From: Lineus longissimus
Taxonomy: Eukaryota; Nemertea; Pilidiophora; Heteronemertea; Lineidae
DNA: 64,000 nucleotides
Reading direction: 5' to 3'
NCBI RefSeq assembly: GCF_910592395.1
Contig: NC_088309.1
Coordinates: 17,484,599 to 17,548,598 of the forward strand
Part shown: positions 35,873 to 48,098 of the stretch, one piece after another
Layout of the letters: each line of letters opens with the position of its first letter
How positions within the stretch are numbered: the stretch's first letter is position 1
Made by a program: the position numbers and the translations under genes
The notes under the pieces: generated by a model
Seen by the model: only the letters and a program-made list of their open reading frames with translations
What the model was told of the DNA's origin: nothing
Databases searched by the model: none

Positions 35873-38027
35873 TCAGTTTTGCCGGAAGATAATTTGGAAC
35901 TGAATATTCTGGTCACCCTGGTCTCACTCTCACAACTTTAAAGGCTTTTTTCTCAGCCTCTACCAACAAAGGCAACACATTTAGCACACTTTTCCTCACA
36001 TTATGGCTCCCTGTGAGGTCATTGGGGACTCTAAATGGTAGAAATCAAAAGCCATACCAAATGGGCCAACAACTTTTTGTTCTTTTACATTGGTGTTGTT
36101 GATAAATGCCAGAGAATGGGTGACTAAACTGGAATGAGACTAAACAAAAGTCATGGTCCAGTTGGGAAGTGAAGTACAACAAAAAGAGCGCTTGTTGGTG
36201 GGTGAAACCAGTCAACGTTGCTTTGGTATTCCGCACAAGTCGCAGTGATGCCCGATTCTTGTCCCAGGTACTTGCAAGGCCCACTATGAACAAGACTTTT
36301 GTCGTTTGTGCTTATTATCACTGGTCTTGACAAAAAATATCTCATTTGTAGGGTCACTTTATTAAAAAATCCAGTTCTAATTACCATTGGGTCCTCTAAA
36401 CATCCTATATTACAGCAGTAAACGACTTCACATCCCTCCGCTCTGCCCCACCGGTGCTGACATTTGCATGTGCTTCCCCTCACCCAGACATTGACTTCCC
36501 GATTCAATTTGGCGTCTATCAGAAAATGAACACAGCCCACCTTGGGGAAGACTTGCTAGTGAATAGTAATCACGGCCGTAATTTATAATATTTTTTCTTG
36601 GTTCGTGATCTGATTTATGTCTGGAACAGTAATATAGAAGTCGGATGCAGGATTGCAAGCAATGGAAGTCTGACGACTGCTGTTTCTAGAACACTTTTTC
36701 TTAATTCTTTGATGTTCCTTGATTTAATCTAACATCATAATGACATTTAATGGCTTCAACTATTTTGTTACAGAAACTTATTTCAATGGTAAATAAGACA
36801 AGGTTCCATAAATGTCCCTTAAATGCAGCTTATTATCAGGTGTGTGAGGAAGTCGTATCATATTATGCCCAGTTCTCAAGAGCTTGCTCTGGCTACCAGC
36901 AGTCGGAGAAAGCATCAAGTTACACATTATTCGTACACAAATTTCTGTGTGGTTCAGTTCCACAATACATGTACTTACTGTAATTTTTCATGGTTCACAA
37001 TCAACCAGGTTAAGCTGGTCGCAAAAACTCATCAGTTCATACCACTTCATCCAGAATTTTTTAAAAACAGGGATGCAATTTTTCCGGGTTATCAGATCTT
37101 AAATATCTTTATCTCAGTACTTTGTATCCAATTTTCCATATCAAACACAATTGTCAAAACATTCAAATGAAGGTCACCCGAGTTCACCAACAGGCAAAAC
37201 TGTAAGATTAAAATATCATTAGAATATCAAGCACAATGGACACAAGTCCGACCAGGTTTTATCACCTCCGAACAGAAACACAAGATTGAACAGTCCTTGA
37301 ATTCATAAACAGATGTTATGGGTCGGAGCATCCTAACTGGAGACAAAAGATCAAGATGAGGCAAACAAAAGCCAAAGATGAGGCAGACAAAACATCAAGA
37401 TGAGAAGATGGCGAGACAAATACTATAGAACCTGAACAAGCCAAAGACTGTGTTGAGTCAACTTGACCAAATTCAGCCATACATCTAATGCACCACAGTG
37501 TGTATAAACGTAAAGGACCTGGAGGCAACTAAAGGTGAAATCAATTCTGTAGAAATCAGGATGAAGGTTGTTGCGAGGTATTTTGCGGGACGCTAACCGG
37601 GTTAACTCACCGTGATGTGAGTGCTGGTCAAGTGCGGATGATAATGGCACAGGCGGCCTAACGCTCTCGGCAAGTCCTAGGGCCGCAGGTTCCAGATTCA
37701 AAGCTGTAAGTTCGGCGCCTTAGGGGTCCACGTCTTGGAGATGGTTGGGTTATAACAATCATACCGTCTGTTTAATAAGCCACACAGGGATTTGAAAGGA
37801 GGGTGTTGATAATGCTTGAATGGATGCTGGAGCTATGGTGGGCAAACCCTCCTCATCCTGCTTATCTTCTCTGCGCGATCTCAAGAATCTTTGCCCGAGA
37901 TGACAACATATGGCAAAGAAGAGACATCATAACTTAAAAGTGAAAGTCGGCTGGGCTTTTGTCGGAGCTTCGAACGGCTTAATATCCGACTGGCGCTCAT
38001 CCTGGTTTCCATAGCATTAAGCGACTA
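35873..38027. other. Single-copy region with an unassigned 129-codon minus frame and a weak SINE-like segment
   Basis: The frame 36151-36540 (minus) is the longest one outside repeats, but its sequence matches no family I know and a frame of this length is near what chance gives in 64 kb. On the plus strand around 37628-37690, GGCACAGGCGGCCTAACGC and GCAGGTTCCAGATTC resemble A and B boxes of a tRNA-type SINE. The minus strand of the same piece reads as an open frame with a GTGAGT donor at 37608. Confidence 0.35.
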
Positions 38028-38230
38028 GGAGCATTATTACCCCTGGATAGGATGCTAGACTATTGCATATTAAATTCCCAGGCAAGCCTGGTACCCATTT
38101 ACTCCTGGGTGGAGAGAAGCAAGTCTTGCCCAAGGACACAAAGATGAAACTGTGCTGATCCATCTGAGTGTCGAACCTACGACCTCCTGATTTTAAGCCA
38201 GGCGCTCTAACCACTCTGCAACTGATCCCC
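38028..38230 (-). mobile_element. tRNA-derived SINE
   Basis: On the minus strand the head reads GGGGATCAGTTGCAGAGTGG and then GGTTCGACACTC, with good A- and B-box spacing and a plausible anticodon arm. The body holds 'tgtgtccttgggcaagactt' and 'agtaaatgggtaccaggc', a central motif also present in the fragment at 59084, and ends in a short ATTATT-like tail (plus 'gcattattacccc'). Confidence 0.75.
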
Positions 38231-39827
38231 CTAAAGAAACATCATTACCAATGGAAATACTCCCGACATCACCAAAATAAATGTTGCCCTTTTCTCAGAC
38301 TATAACTATATATACCAAACCTGAATGCATTTAATCAAGAATGGATGAAATACATGTTTATAGTTGTAACCAAGTATGGATTAAAGATCTAATCTATACG
38401 GTCTTGTTGTAACCTAAATGACATCAAGTATAGATTAGATATTTAAACCATACTTGATGACAATTATGTCATTTTGAAATGAAAATGTGAATGTAGCCCT
38501 TCTCTTGGCTCTGCCAAAATACATGTATGTATTCCCAGACAATTTTAGAATATTATCATGGTGTCAAATCAATTTCAACTGGTTATCTACTGCATTTAAG
38601 CTTACTTTATGATAATTTCCTCTCATCATCTTATCAATTCAAGGAAAAAGATATCAATTGCTGTCAATTTCAACTTTTGTCGTGTACAGCTGATTTCAAT
38701 GTATTATCGTAATTAATGCTTATCAGGGTCATTCACATTGATAACGAAAATAGAATTAACTATGGGTACTTTAAAAGTCAATAAATATTTGATATATGCA
38801 CTGTCACGCTTTGATTAAGCTGCCAGCCACAGTTTATAAAAGCTAATGGAAAATCTATGTCCATGTTCATTGCTAATCAATGCTTAGTGAGGAGACTTAG
38901 CCCGACTTAATGAGCATGACCAAGGCTTAGCCATGAATACATGACCAAGGAATTTAGGTGATGTGTTTGCAGGTGGTTTCCTGATATGCAAAGCCTACAT
39001 GTCGTTCTCGTGTTAACAAGCACATTGTCAAGTATCTGACCGACCAAATTGCATTTTCTAATGGAAAAACAATGTCGAGCAAACCTTTGGTGTTCACCTC
39101 TTCTCGAGAGTAAGATATTTTATTGGTAAGGGCTAAGTATGCTCTCAAACACATTGGCTAATATGTCTTTGGGAAAAAAACAAACTGACTCACTTGTTGA
39201 AATAGGACTGTTGAACTTGTTAAGTCAATACTGGAATACTAGCACTTTTCATCTAAATTGTTTGATTGTGGACTTATTCCCTTATTTACAAAGGTTTCAT
39301 GTGCTTTGGCCGCAACTGTCTCTGTATTTACATTGTAAATATAACTGTAAATAGGGAATGTAATAAAGCACCAAGTACACATGGCAGAGAACAGTCTGTG
39401 GTTCTTGAAAAGCTATCTTGTTTTGGACAAACCCCGCCTGCAAGCACAGACAGGGTGGGGTGGTGGTGGTGGGAAACACACACCTTTTAGTTTTAATCCA
39501 AATGTTCTCCAAATGGCAACAAGATTTCTTTGCAACAGTCCCACCCCCAAAATCCTGTTAAGTCTGCTTTCTGTTCAAATTTTGTCAATTTGGTTTTCTT
39601 GTTTACAAAATTTTCAATACGGAATAAATTGTTTGCAAAACTCTTTATAATATTGATTTCTAATGCAAATATCAGTACTGCTCAAGTACAAGTAAATATG
39701 TGACCTCTGTACTGATTGAGTATTTTGACAAAAAGCTTGGGCACTGATCAATCAGGATTTTAGATCAGCCCAAGTGTATACAAAAGAGGAATATGTTCTT
39801 GTCAAAAACAGGACACTTTTGCTGCAG
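38231..39827. other. AT-rich sequence with a short palindrome at 38422-38459
   Basis: CATCAAGTAT (38422) and ATACTTGATG (38450) are exact inverse arms with a further partly pairing centre. A related half, 'accaagtatggattaaagat', lies about 60 bp upstream. No gene is recognised. Frames at 39139-39650 overlap one another and lack motifs. Confidence 0.45.
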
Positions 39828-39890
39828 AAAATGGACAAGGATGGGTTGAATTGGTGGTAAAAGATGCCATTGACTGCCAGGTCTGTGCAG
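39828..39890 (+). CDS. Candidate internal exon, 21 codons, unknown protein
   Basis: The segment is bounded by an acceptor (CACTTTTGCTGCAG) and a consensus donor (GCAG then GTGAGT). Of three frames only one is open: two leading bases, then N-G-Q-G-W-V-E-L-V-V-K-D-A-I-D-C-Q-V-C-A and one trailing base. It would thus be a 63-nt phase 1-1 exon, a kind that can be included or skipped without shifting the frame. The peptide looks protein-like (two cysteines, mixed polar and hydrophobic residues), but I do not recognise a domain. Chance pairing of splice-like sites remains possible, because many such pairs exist in 64 kb. Confidence 0.25.
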
Positions 39891-40454
39891 GTGAGTGCTG
39901 ACCGGGATCCTCCTGCCACCACCTCCGGTGAAGAGAGGCATTTCGTCGAACTCCTCTGGACGCTGGAGTTGGTGACCACTGTGCTGCTAGCTTAAGAGTG
40001 TTTTTGACTGGTGAACGTTCCTAGAATGGCATCAGGAATCAAGAATGAAGGTGTATATCAACTGGCCGCACCCAAGGATAGCAGCCATACATTTAAGAAC
40101 TGTCAATTACCTGAAATGCCTGGTACCTTAATTTGATTGTTAGATGCATGACAAAGGTGTGTAGTAAAATAGCTATCCAAACAAGTGGTGCAAAAGGAAG
40201 CCAAAAGATCAATCACCATTTACGAAAACAAGTAGCCGTAATTCCTAACACAAACTTTATGTCCACTCACTGGCCTTGGGGTAAATATTTCTTTAAACGG
40301 TATTCAAATTTATCTCTCTAATGTCTACAACAAACTATGTTTATCTATGGACACTTGGCTGTCAATATTTCTGTAAGGATCAGAGAAACTATTGACTAAC
40401 TACTAGCCTTGAAAATGCAATGCCACATTACTGATGATTATTCCCTCCCCTTAA
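39891..40454. other. Single-copy sequence, no gene recognised
   Basis: Nothing beyond short frames. If the exon at 39828 is real this is intron. Confidence 0.4.
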
Positions 40455-40710
40455 TTACTTCACGAAAGCAACTGACTTGCCACTTAAGCAATGAAAGCAT
40501 TTGACTTGCCACAACCACTTCAGCAATGAAAGCAACTGACTTGCCTCAAATACTTCAGAAAAGAAAGCAACTGACTTGCCCCAAGCACTTCAGCAATGAA
40601 AGCAACTGACTTGCCCCAACCACTTCAGCAATGAAAGCAACGCTCTCGCCCCAACCACATCAGCAATGAAAGCAACAGACCTGCCCCATCCACTTCAGCA
40701 ACGTCTGAAA
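40455..40710. repeat. Minisatellite, 35 bp unit, about 7 copies
   Basis: The unit is 'cacttcagcaatgaaagcaa' plus 'ctgacttgccccaac'. 'cttcag' recurs at 40518, 40553, 40588 and 40623, exactly 35 bp apart. Divergence is low in the centre. Confidence 0.9.
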
Positions 40711-41257
40711 CCCCTGGTTTTAGCAATTCCGGGCATTTCTATGTTCGTTCTCTGCTGACATCCAAAGATATTCATCTTCTGTTGCTGTATTGCCTCTCAC
40801 AAATATGCATTGCTTGCCTCTGAAATTATTGATACAGAGCCAAGTCTCTGGTGATTACCCCCCAAAGACTAATCAATGCTTCTTTTTATGCTTTGGTGGG
40901 TACAGCCAGAATTGCAATAAAATTACTGGAAAATGGATATTTATGACGGTGTCAGACTCGAATGAGAAAGGAACCGGCAGGTGTGTAGAGGTGTTTTATG
41001 CATTTATTCATGACATGAGGCACCAAGTTATTATGATGACATTCTGTTCTGTATCAGGCCTGGTACTAACACACAGGTATTGCATCATAAATGCTTTTAA
41101 GAGGCACCAGGGAGCATGGGGTATAGAGTCAGTTTGAAAAACAGGAGACTGTGCATCTAATCAGCTGTACATTCTATATAGGGTGTTTCCCAAAAATTCA
41201 AGCAACACTGAGATGAAACATCTTTTGAGATACTTACTTGAACAGCAATAGTGAATA
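40711..41257 (+). other. Unassigned 115-codon frame region
   Basis: A plus frame at 40790-41137 (TTG start, so not a natural start) reads as mixed, protein-like sequence, including ITGKWIFMTVSDSNEKGTGR. A splice acceptor-like site precedes the middle of it (GGTGGGTACAG, about 40909), and donor-like GTATTG follows at 41079. No domain is recognised. It could be an exon or chance. Confidence 0.2.
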
Positions 41258-41740
41258 ATGACATGGCCAGGGGCCTTGTGCTCACCTGTGTTCGATGACA
41301 AATAGAATGGTTGCCATTATGGTTACAGAGAATTTGACCTCAGTGACCTTGGATATTGCTCAAGGTCACAATCTTTCAACCAATATGTTAGGCTCGATCT
41401 GATTGATAATGACAAACATTCAAAGATCACATAGTGAATGTTTTTGAGATATAATCAAGATAGGATTTTATGACCTTAACCTATTTAGACCAGAAAAGGA
41501 GTACATCGACCAAAATTTTTTGTCAACATATCAAAACTGAAGAGTCTAGGACAAATAATGACAACATTTTCTACTATTGGTGGAATTTTAGAGTTTGACC
41601 CATGTGACCTCGGAAATTATGGTCAATCTAAAGAATATTCTCAGAGATCATCCCTCTTGATCCATGCCAGGAAAGCATACTCAAGGTCACTAAGTCACTT
41701 GACCAAGGTGAAAGGTCAAATACACTGAGCACAATGCATT
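41258..41740 (+). mobile_element. Composite element, 5' part only
   Basis: It begins ATGACATGGCCAGGGGCC and TTGTGCTCACCTGTG, matching the 5' termini of the elements at 23060 and 54401. Diverged core sequence with 'gacctcagtgaccttgga' and 'gtgacctcggaa' follows. No GACGACGG run or 3' terminus is found, so the element is 3'-truncated or decayed. Confidence 0.65.
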
Positions 41741-42247
41741 AATATGGGAAGTTGCAGCATGGGAATCCTACCGGATGGTGGACATGCCCCGAGCAATATG
41801 AAGCTTTCCCATCTCTAATGAGTGGGGATGCTTAAATAGCCACAAAAGAATTTCCCACTCTAGCGATGAGAAGACATCTTAACATTCGAGTCCTTTTTTA
41901 TCAAAAAATAAGCTCCGGCATAAATCTCCGCTCATGCTTGAAGAAATTCAGAACTCAGCTGAAAAACGAAGCTGCGCTCACTTTGACATCTCTATTTAAT
42001 GGCAGCATCCAATGGCATATCCTTGTTGCAGGGGAATTAGCCTGATCCTGACAAGCCCGCAGCACCATCGCCAGGCGTGCTCCGTTTTTATACGCCTTGA
42101 TGACGGTACTTAGAGCCAGAGTGCATCTTTATGACCCTAAAAGCCAACTTTTATGGCTCCCTTGAGGAACAGGAGCGTTATTAGCTTCAATGGTAGAATA
42201 AGCCAATTGCTGTTACGTTGGTATTACCCCATGGAGTTCTCAATGAA
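41741..42247. other. Single-copy sequence, no gene recognised
   Basis: No frame, RNA gene or clear repeat is seen. Confidence 0.5.
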
Positions 42248-42450
42248 TACTGTAAACCATATCCTTTTGCACCTCCTTAGTTTTTGCAATTTATGAAAAT
42301 TTTGAAAAAAGAAATGTTCACGATTTGTATTTTGGCAGATCACAAAATGTCTTCCCGTTTTTAGAATGAAAAGAAATATTTTACGATTTTAATTTTTCGC
42401 GAATCAAGGGTATTCGCAAACTCTGTAAAAATAAAAAAAACGGTAAATTT
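42248..42450. mobile_element. MITE family D, copy 1, right end decayed
   Basis: It starts TACTGTAAACCAT, the inverse of the right terminus of the copy at 49072. The interior is an AT-rich series of 'attttcgcgaa' and 'attcgcaaa' words typical of this family. The right end is only a vestige (CGGTAAAT). A further fragment with 'gatattcgcaaaatctgtg' lies near 43700. Confidence 0.55.
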
Positions 42451-42794
42451 GTTGGACTGTTTAAAGAATTTCATATCAACTCTTTATGGGATTGTTCCAA
42501 TGTCTTTGTCGCTTGCTTGTTGTTGCTACGTCTGTCGCAGTTAACTACACTGCATCTTGTTTCACATTGATATACAGTACCTTAGGTTCATTGCATATAA
42601 AATATCACCCAATTCACTCTGAATTCACCTCTCAACTTCACAGGCGTCTTTGCCAGTAATGGTCTTTATTTCCTCCTTGATAAATTGTCCAAATGGTTTC
42701 AAATCTGTTGATAGATAATAATGAGAATTTAGAAATTGTTTTTTACTTCTGTGTGAGGGATTATTCTCCATGGCAGGCCGCCTCACTAGGACGG

Positions 42795-42950
42795 AATTGA
42801 AGATTGGAACTGCATACAATATTATGGTCATTGGAATGGCATGAAACGGATTGGAACTGCATACAATATTGTGGTCATTGGAATGACATAAGACAGCCTG
42901 GAATTGCATACAATATTATGGTCATTCGAATGGCATAAGATGTCATATCT
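42795..42950. repeat. Tandem repeat, 47-48 bp unit, 3 copies
   Basis: 'ggaactgcatacaatatt' followed by 'atggtcattggaatggcat' repeats at about 42806, 42853 and 42900. The minus frames across it reflect the repeat. Confidence 0.85.
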
Positions 42951-44329
42951 ACCGTTGTAATGATCGCTGTTCTGATTGGTTGGCAAAAGTTGGCTAATCC
43001 CTCTCGAGGACGATTTGAAACAAGTCAAAATTTTTCACCTGTTGACAGAAATTGCAACAGTGTTTTATATCCAGTTACACAACCATATACTATAGACTCT
43101 TTAAGGCAGTGTATCCATAAGAAACATTGTTCTAGCAAAAATATATTGTATGCTGCACACCTAAAAGTGGTTTTGGTTTTCGTCTCCCACACACGACGGA
43201 CAAATTGATAAGAAAGAATGTTTTTCATAATTTTGTTCATCATGTGCCCACACCTTTTGTTTAGTCATTTCCCCTTTAAGTTTCAATTCGACTAATGTAT
43301 AACACCAATTAAAGTAACGATTTTGGCATCTGGTTTCTCAAAGACATTAACACAAGGAGACAAAAACAGATGGTCATTACCTAATAGGTTTATTGCATCG
43401 AAGTTACAAAACTGCTGTTGCTGCCTACAGAAATTGCTTTTTAATATGGATGTGTGACAACTTTTAACAGTTTCCACCCAAGGGATCAGAAGGTGTCTTT
43501 AAAATGAGTCTATTTCGCCTGAAGGTTGTCGGTTTCACATGCTCATTGACATATGCTTTGGTGAATAAATGTACACTTATTCCATCAGCTATATGAAGGC
43601 AAAACCAATTTTAGTTTCTGTGCTTCCGGGTACACAGGTAAAGTAAAGAAGTAGCTAAGTTACACCAATGCTGATTCACTGGTTCATGAATGCCGAATCC
43701 AGGATATTCGCAAAATCTGTGAAAATAAATCACCTGTGGGAATTCAACTGTTTTAACGAAAAGAACACTTAGGATCAGTCACAGAGATACTTTGAAAAAT
43801 TAGGAAAGATGTAAGAAATAAACAAACGTCGAGAAATGGCCCAGTAGTTATCGCCTATGACAGCAGCCCAAAGGATGTGGTCATTTTACTTTTGAAAAAG
43901 CCTATAGGACTACCGTAGCCATAGAGTTAGTTGTAATTCACCCTGACGCGCACACCAACTGAACAGAGTTGGTGTCCGTATCACTAATAATCTAAACCTA
44001 AAGGCTTTTCCCTCTGATCATTGACTTCCATAATTAACTGATTTGACTGAATAGAGATAGAGCTCATTTGGTTTCTTCCTGGTCATTTATTCCTAATTTA
44101 TCTGCCTATCACAGCTGCTCCCAGCGACTGTTCAACGTTTGATTTCCGGGATTGAATCTGTGATAGAGGTGATACCAGGCCATACCGAGATATCATGATA
44201 AACAGAAGAATGGAAATTAATTGTATCACCACTGTCCTGAGAATATTTTTTGGAGAGATGAGCATCATTAGTTCATCAACCTAAGCTGTTGCAAGTGCAT
44301 TTATGTTGACAATGCACTTTTATGGTTTT
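42951..44329. other. Single-copy sequence, no gene recognised
   Basis: Opposed frames at 42960-43243 lack motifs. A fragment of MITE family D lies near 43700. Confidence 0.45.
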
Positions 44330-44880
44330 TAGATTTGGCCCCCTAGTGGTCTAGCAGTGATTAAAGGGAAATAGATTGGACTGAACTGTAAAGCGAATTT
44401 GGCATGAGCAATACAATGCTCTGTCCGCGCCTCAATCGGTATCAGAGCAATTGATGCATCATCAAGTCATACGTGAGTTTCTGAATGGAAACCTATTGTG
44501 GGCTCTTTTGTCCACAGGCCCTTTTTTCCAAATGTTCAACAGGCCTAACCGAGCAAACCGCTCTGTGCCAGACTAATAAACAGGAAATTTTCATTTTCAC
44601 TGCCCAAGAAAATACACCTTTAATCCCTGACCTCTGACGTCTAGAACTACATGTGTACTGTATTTGTGATCAATAGCCCTTGTCGTCAATAAACGATCCA
44701 TAGAGGTACACCCTAAGGCTAATTCATGCTATTTGAACTCAGTGACCTTGAAAAGAAGGTCAAGTCCAAATAGCATCCCATCTTTCTCAGACTCCCTAAG
44801 GCTGATTTGTGCTATTTGACCTCAGTGACCTTGAAAAGAAGGTCAAGTCCAAACAGCATCCCATCTTTCTCAGGCTCCTG
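44330..44880 (+). repeat. Relic of composite-element core with a duplicated 83 bp unit
   Basis: 'tttggccccctagtggtc' (about 44335) matches the core word of the 23-25 kb elements. At 44709-44878 an 83 bp unit with 'cagtgaccttgaaaagaagg' occurs twice ('ccctaagg' at 44711 and 44794). The surrounding sequence is too decayed to set element boundaries. Confidence 0.55.
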
Positions 44881-45489
44881 GACACACCCCACAAGGTGTT
44901 TCATGTTCCTACCCATCCTGGCATCTAAAGAGTGCTGTAAGAAATGCATAAAGTATCATCTATAAAGGAGATACATGTAGGTGTAAATTGGGGCAACACC
45001 GCTATGTGCGATGATCTTATCTGCAATCACTGAGTTTGATATTGATCAGAGGTTGCTGCAATTGCCGATTCTTGTTGCAGGAATCTGTGATGACACTCTG
45101 GTTGCAGAGTTTTCAAACTTGTTTGTAGTCTGTTTTAACAGCAGTTTTTCCGAACTCAATGCAAACACATATTGCCGAGACATCTTCACAAGTACATAAA
45201 GGAACACCTTCTTCAGTGTGTATTCACTCTAGAGACTAACAAGACATTCATGCAACAGCAACCAGTGCCATTGTCTGTGCACAGATCCAGGTGAATATAG
45301 ACCAACAATCGTGCCATGTGACAGCACTTTGTAGGTGGAATTAGTCAATCACAATCACCTATCAGTGAAGCATTGGTCGACTTTCATGGATTAATATAGC
45401 ACTAATGGCCTCCGTAGGTGACAGCACTGCATATGGAAAGAGTCTGACAAGAGGGTTGTCAAATCGATGGTCTGGTGAACACATGGTTG
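44881..45489. other. Single-copy sequence, no gene recognised
   Basis: A 62-codon plus frame (45011-45199) has no recognisable motif. Confidence 0.5.
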
Positions 45490-45780
45490 CGATGACATAT
45501 TTATGGCCTGCTGACATCACAACACATTTGTGGCCTAGTGGCGACACATTTGTGGCCTGGTGATGACGACTCATTTATAGCCTGGAGGTGGCGACACATT
45601 TGTGGCCTAGTTGTGAGGACAGATTCGTGGTATACTGATGACACATTTGTGGCCTAGTTGTGAGGACAGATCTGTGGCCTAGTGATGATGCCACATTTGT
45701 GGCCTAGTGATGATGTCACATTTGTGGCCTAGTGATGATGCCACATTTGTGGCCTAGTGATGATGCCACATTTATTGCCC
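45490..45780. repeat. Minisatellite, 25 bp unit
   Basis: The unit is 'catttgtggcctagtgatga' plus 'tgcca'. The right half is nearly homogeneous and the left half carries variants ('gttgtgaggacaga', 'ggaggtggcgaca'), which suggests the array grew on the right. Confidence 0.9.
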
Positions 45781-47937
45781 CAAACGGCCCCTGAAAGGTT
45801 TTGTACTTTAAAGAATTCATAACTTCAACCAAAAGTAAAGTGTACTCAAATTTGGCAGCTGGGGAACATTAGCTTCAATATTTTACAGAGCAGTACAACG
45901 GACAACTCACTTGAGATTCTTGATTTGGCAGAGCGTAGCTGACACTTATTGTCTGACAACTAGTGTGATTGAAGAATCTAACGGTACTTGTGTTGAATCA
46001 AGTATTGGAAAGGGCTGCTTCGTTCTTCAGTTCGTTCTACTTCAAGAGGACGATACCTGTTGGAGCTGAGGATGAATGGGTGTCAAACACTTGCCAACTA
46101 GCCTAAGTGACAGCATTGCGTATACTCTAGATTCTTCTCAATAACACACCTTCATTATAAAGTGGTGGGACTGCCCCAATCGTATAATGCACTGGGCATG
46201 ACAAAGGCCTTTGAAGTCATTGATCAGCGCAGAGACCGGGTATTGGGTATTGGCAGCCAATTACAACCACTAAGTGACCTGTGGTTCAGTATGGCCCTTG
46301 CGGTTCGTCTTCATCTTGGAGTTGTTTGCAATAGTAAGGCCTAGCGATTGGTCATCCACTGAGTGACAGTGAACGAGCTTTGTGTACCTATTTCGGGGGC
46401 GGTAGGTAGAATGCAAGCTTGAATATCTAAAAGGTGTGTTATTGAGAAGAATCTAGAGTATATACAGATGATGCTGTATTTCAAAATCATGATGTCATAG
46501 CCGAGTGGTGATTGGACCTCCTTGCACTGTTGACAATGTGTGATGCACTCTGCATGTCCTGAAAAATCCTTGATGTCCAATGCTTGTTGCAGGCACCGCA
46601 AATGAGCCATTTTTGTTGCATGCGATCATAATCACAGGACCCAGCAATTTAAATTGCTTGTTTGCAGGTGTTTTTTGCAACATCTTTATTACCGTCGGCA
46701 GTGCACTGGCGGATGATGTTCCCTTCAATCCTGTCTGCCTCAAATACCATCAAGATATTTTCCAAACTTCTCCGTTTAAATGTCACAATTTAAATTGTTC
46801 AGTAAATAAGATTTTTTTCCAAGTTTTCACGAAAAGACTCGTCTTCTTTCGATCCTGTCAAATTATCACGGCACAATTAATATGGATCAGACACTGACAT
46901 CCCAAGACCCATCCAAATCTCTTCTGCATGCTTTGCTAAGCTTTTCGGACATCAAGCTTTGAATTCGCACACAGGCGAAATCACTCCGAGGATTAACACA
47001 GCTCCTAAAACTATAGCGTTCATATTTGAACAGCGCTTGAAGAAACAGAAATCCATAAATGGCCAACCACGGCAATTCAAACTCGGCAGTAAATATTTGC
47101 AAAGAGCGCAAAATATGCGAAGTTGTCTTTTGATTCTGTTTGTACAGCATCGTCTGATGAATGCGAATGGCTTGTGGCCATTGATTGCAGCTCGCCGAGG
47201 AAAAAATGGAAGATTTTCCAAGGAAATGAAATTACACCAATCAAATATTTGCGCCGAAAATGCTAACATGGCTGAATCAACACGATACAGAGTTATGATT
47301 ATGACGCGCCGTTTTAATATTGTGTGCTAGATGGGGTTTGTATTGTCGTGCATAAATAAACAGCTCGGGTGCCAGCTTACTTTGCAAATTTTCAGCCCTA
47401 GCGGTTCTGAGTTATGAACATAGCGATTATGGCTGAAGGCAATTAGGTCTTGGTTGCAAAAACATGAGCCGTGTTTGATATCCTTGTGTCACTTACACTC
47501 CGCTGTTTTCACAGAAATCAATGGATTCTAGACGGGATATCCAAGTTTGTGTACACACCCGTTGATATTGGCTGCGATGTTGTCACAGCCATGCATCGCA
47601 AATACACTCAACGCTCGAGCCATGGAGCTACTAGGATCAGTTACTAAAAGGACCAGCAACACCTCGGTCAAACTCAAGTACTCGGCCAGTGTTTGCAATG
47701 TTGAGTAAACAGACAGAGTAAATCGTCCCCCGAGATTTTTCAGACTTCATGAAATGATATGTTGATGCCATCTGAGTGTTTGACTTGGGAACGGTCAAGT
47801 TGAATTCATGAGTGGGTCTGAAATGTGACATGCTTTATTCATTATCAAACACAGCAATATGAAGAAAGTCCAGTGGTAATGGCCGACTTTACTGTCGTTT
47901 CATATTCTATTGGCTGACTAATACAGAGACTGGTGAA
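45781..47937. other. Stop-poor region at 46341-47330 without recognised protein
   Basis: Six frames of 82-123 codons lie here, on both strands (46341-46610 -, 46495-46743 -, 46580-46897 +, 46887-47150 -, 46952-47269 -, 46959-47330 +). None resembles a known family, and overlap on both strands argues for low stop density rather than for six genes. The block is single-copy and CpG-containing in its second half. It could be a conserved regulatory block or a cluster of small exons. Confidence 0.35.
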
Positions 47938-48098
47938 AATAAGAAGCCAAAAGAAAGAACTTCTCAACACTTTTGGACTCTATTTAGTTGGGCATAGAAG
48001 AACAGCGAAAGAGACCACTGATAATAAGAAGCCAAAAGAAAGAACTTCTAAACAATTATTGCCTCTATCTAGATGGGTATAGAAGAATAGTGAACGGC
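47938..48098. repeat. Direct duplication, 84 bp unit, two copies
   Basis: 'ataagaagccaaaagaaaga' at 47939 recurs at 48023. Both units continue with 'acttct-aaca' and 'ggcatagaagaa' or its variant. Confidence 0.85.

Noticed and set aside
37424-37701. Minus-strand frame ending at a GTGAGT donor
   Set aside because: The acceptor lacks a pyrimidine tract, and the plus strand of the same piece resembles a tRNA-type SINE head, which explains the composition.
45490-45780. Possible CRISPR-like repeat/spacer array
   Set aside because: Units are directly adjacent without unique spacers of constant length, in a eukaryotic context. It is a minisatellite.
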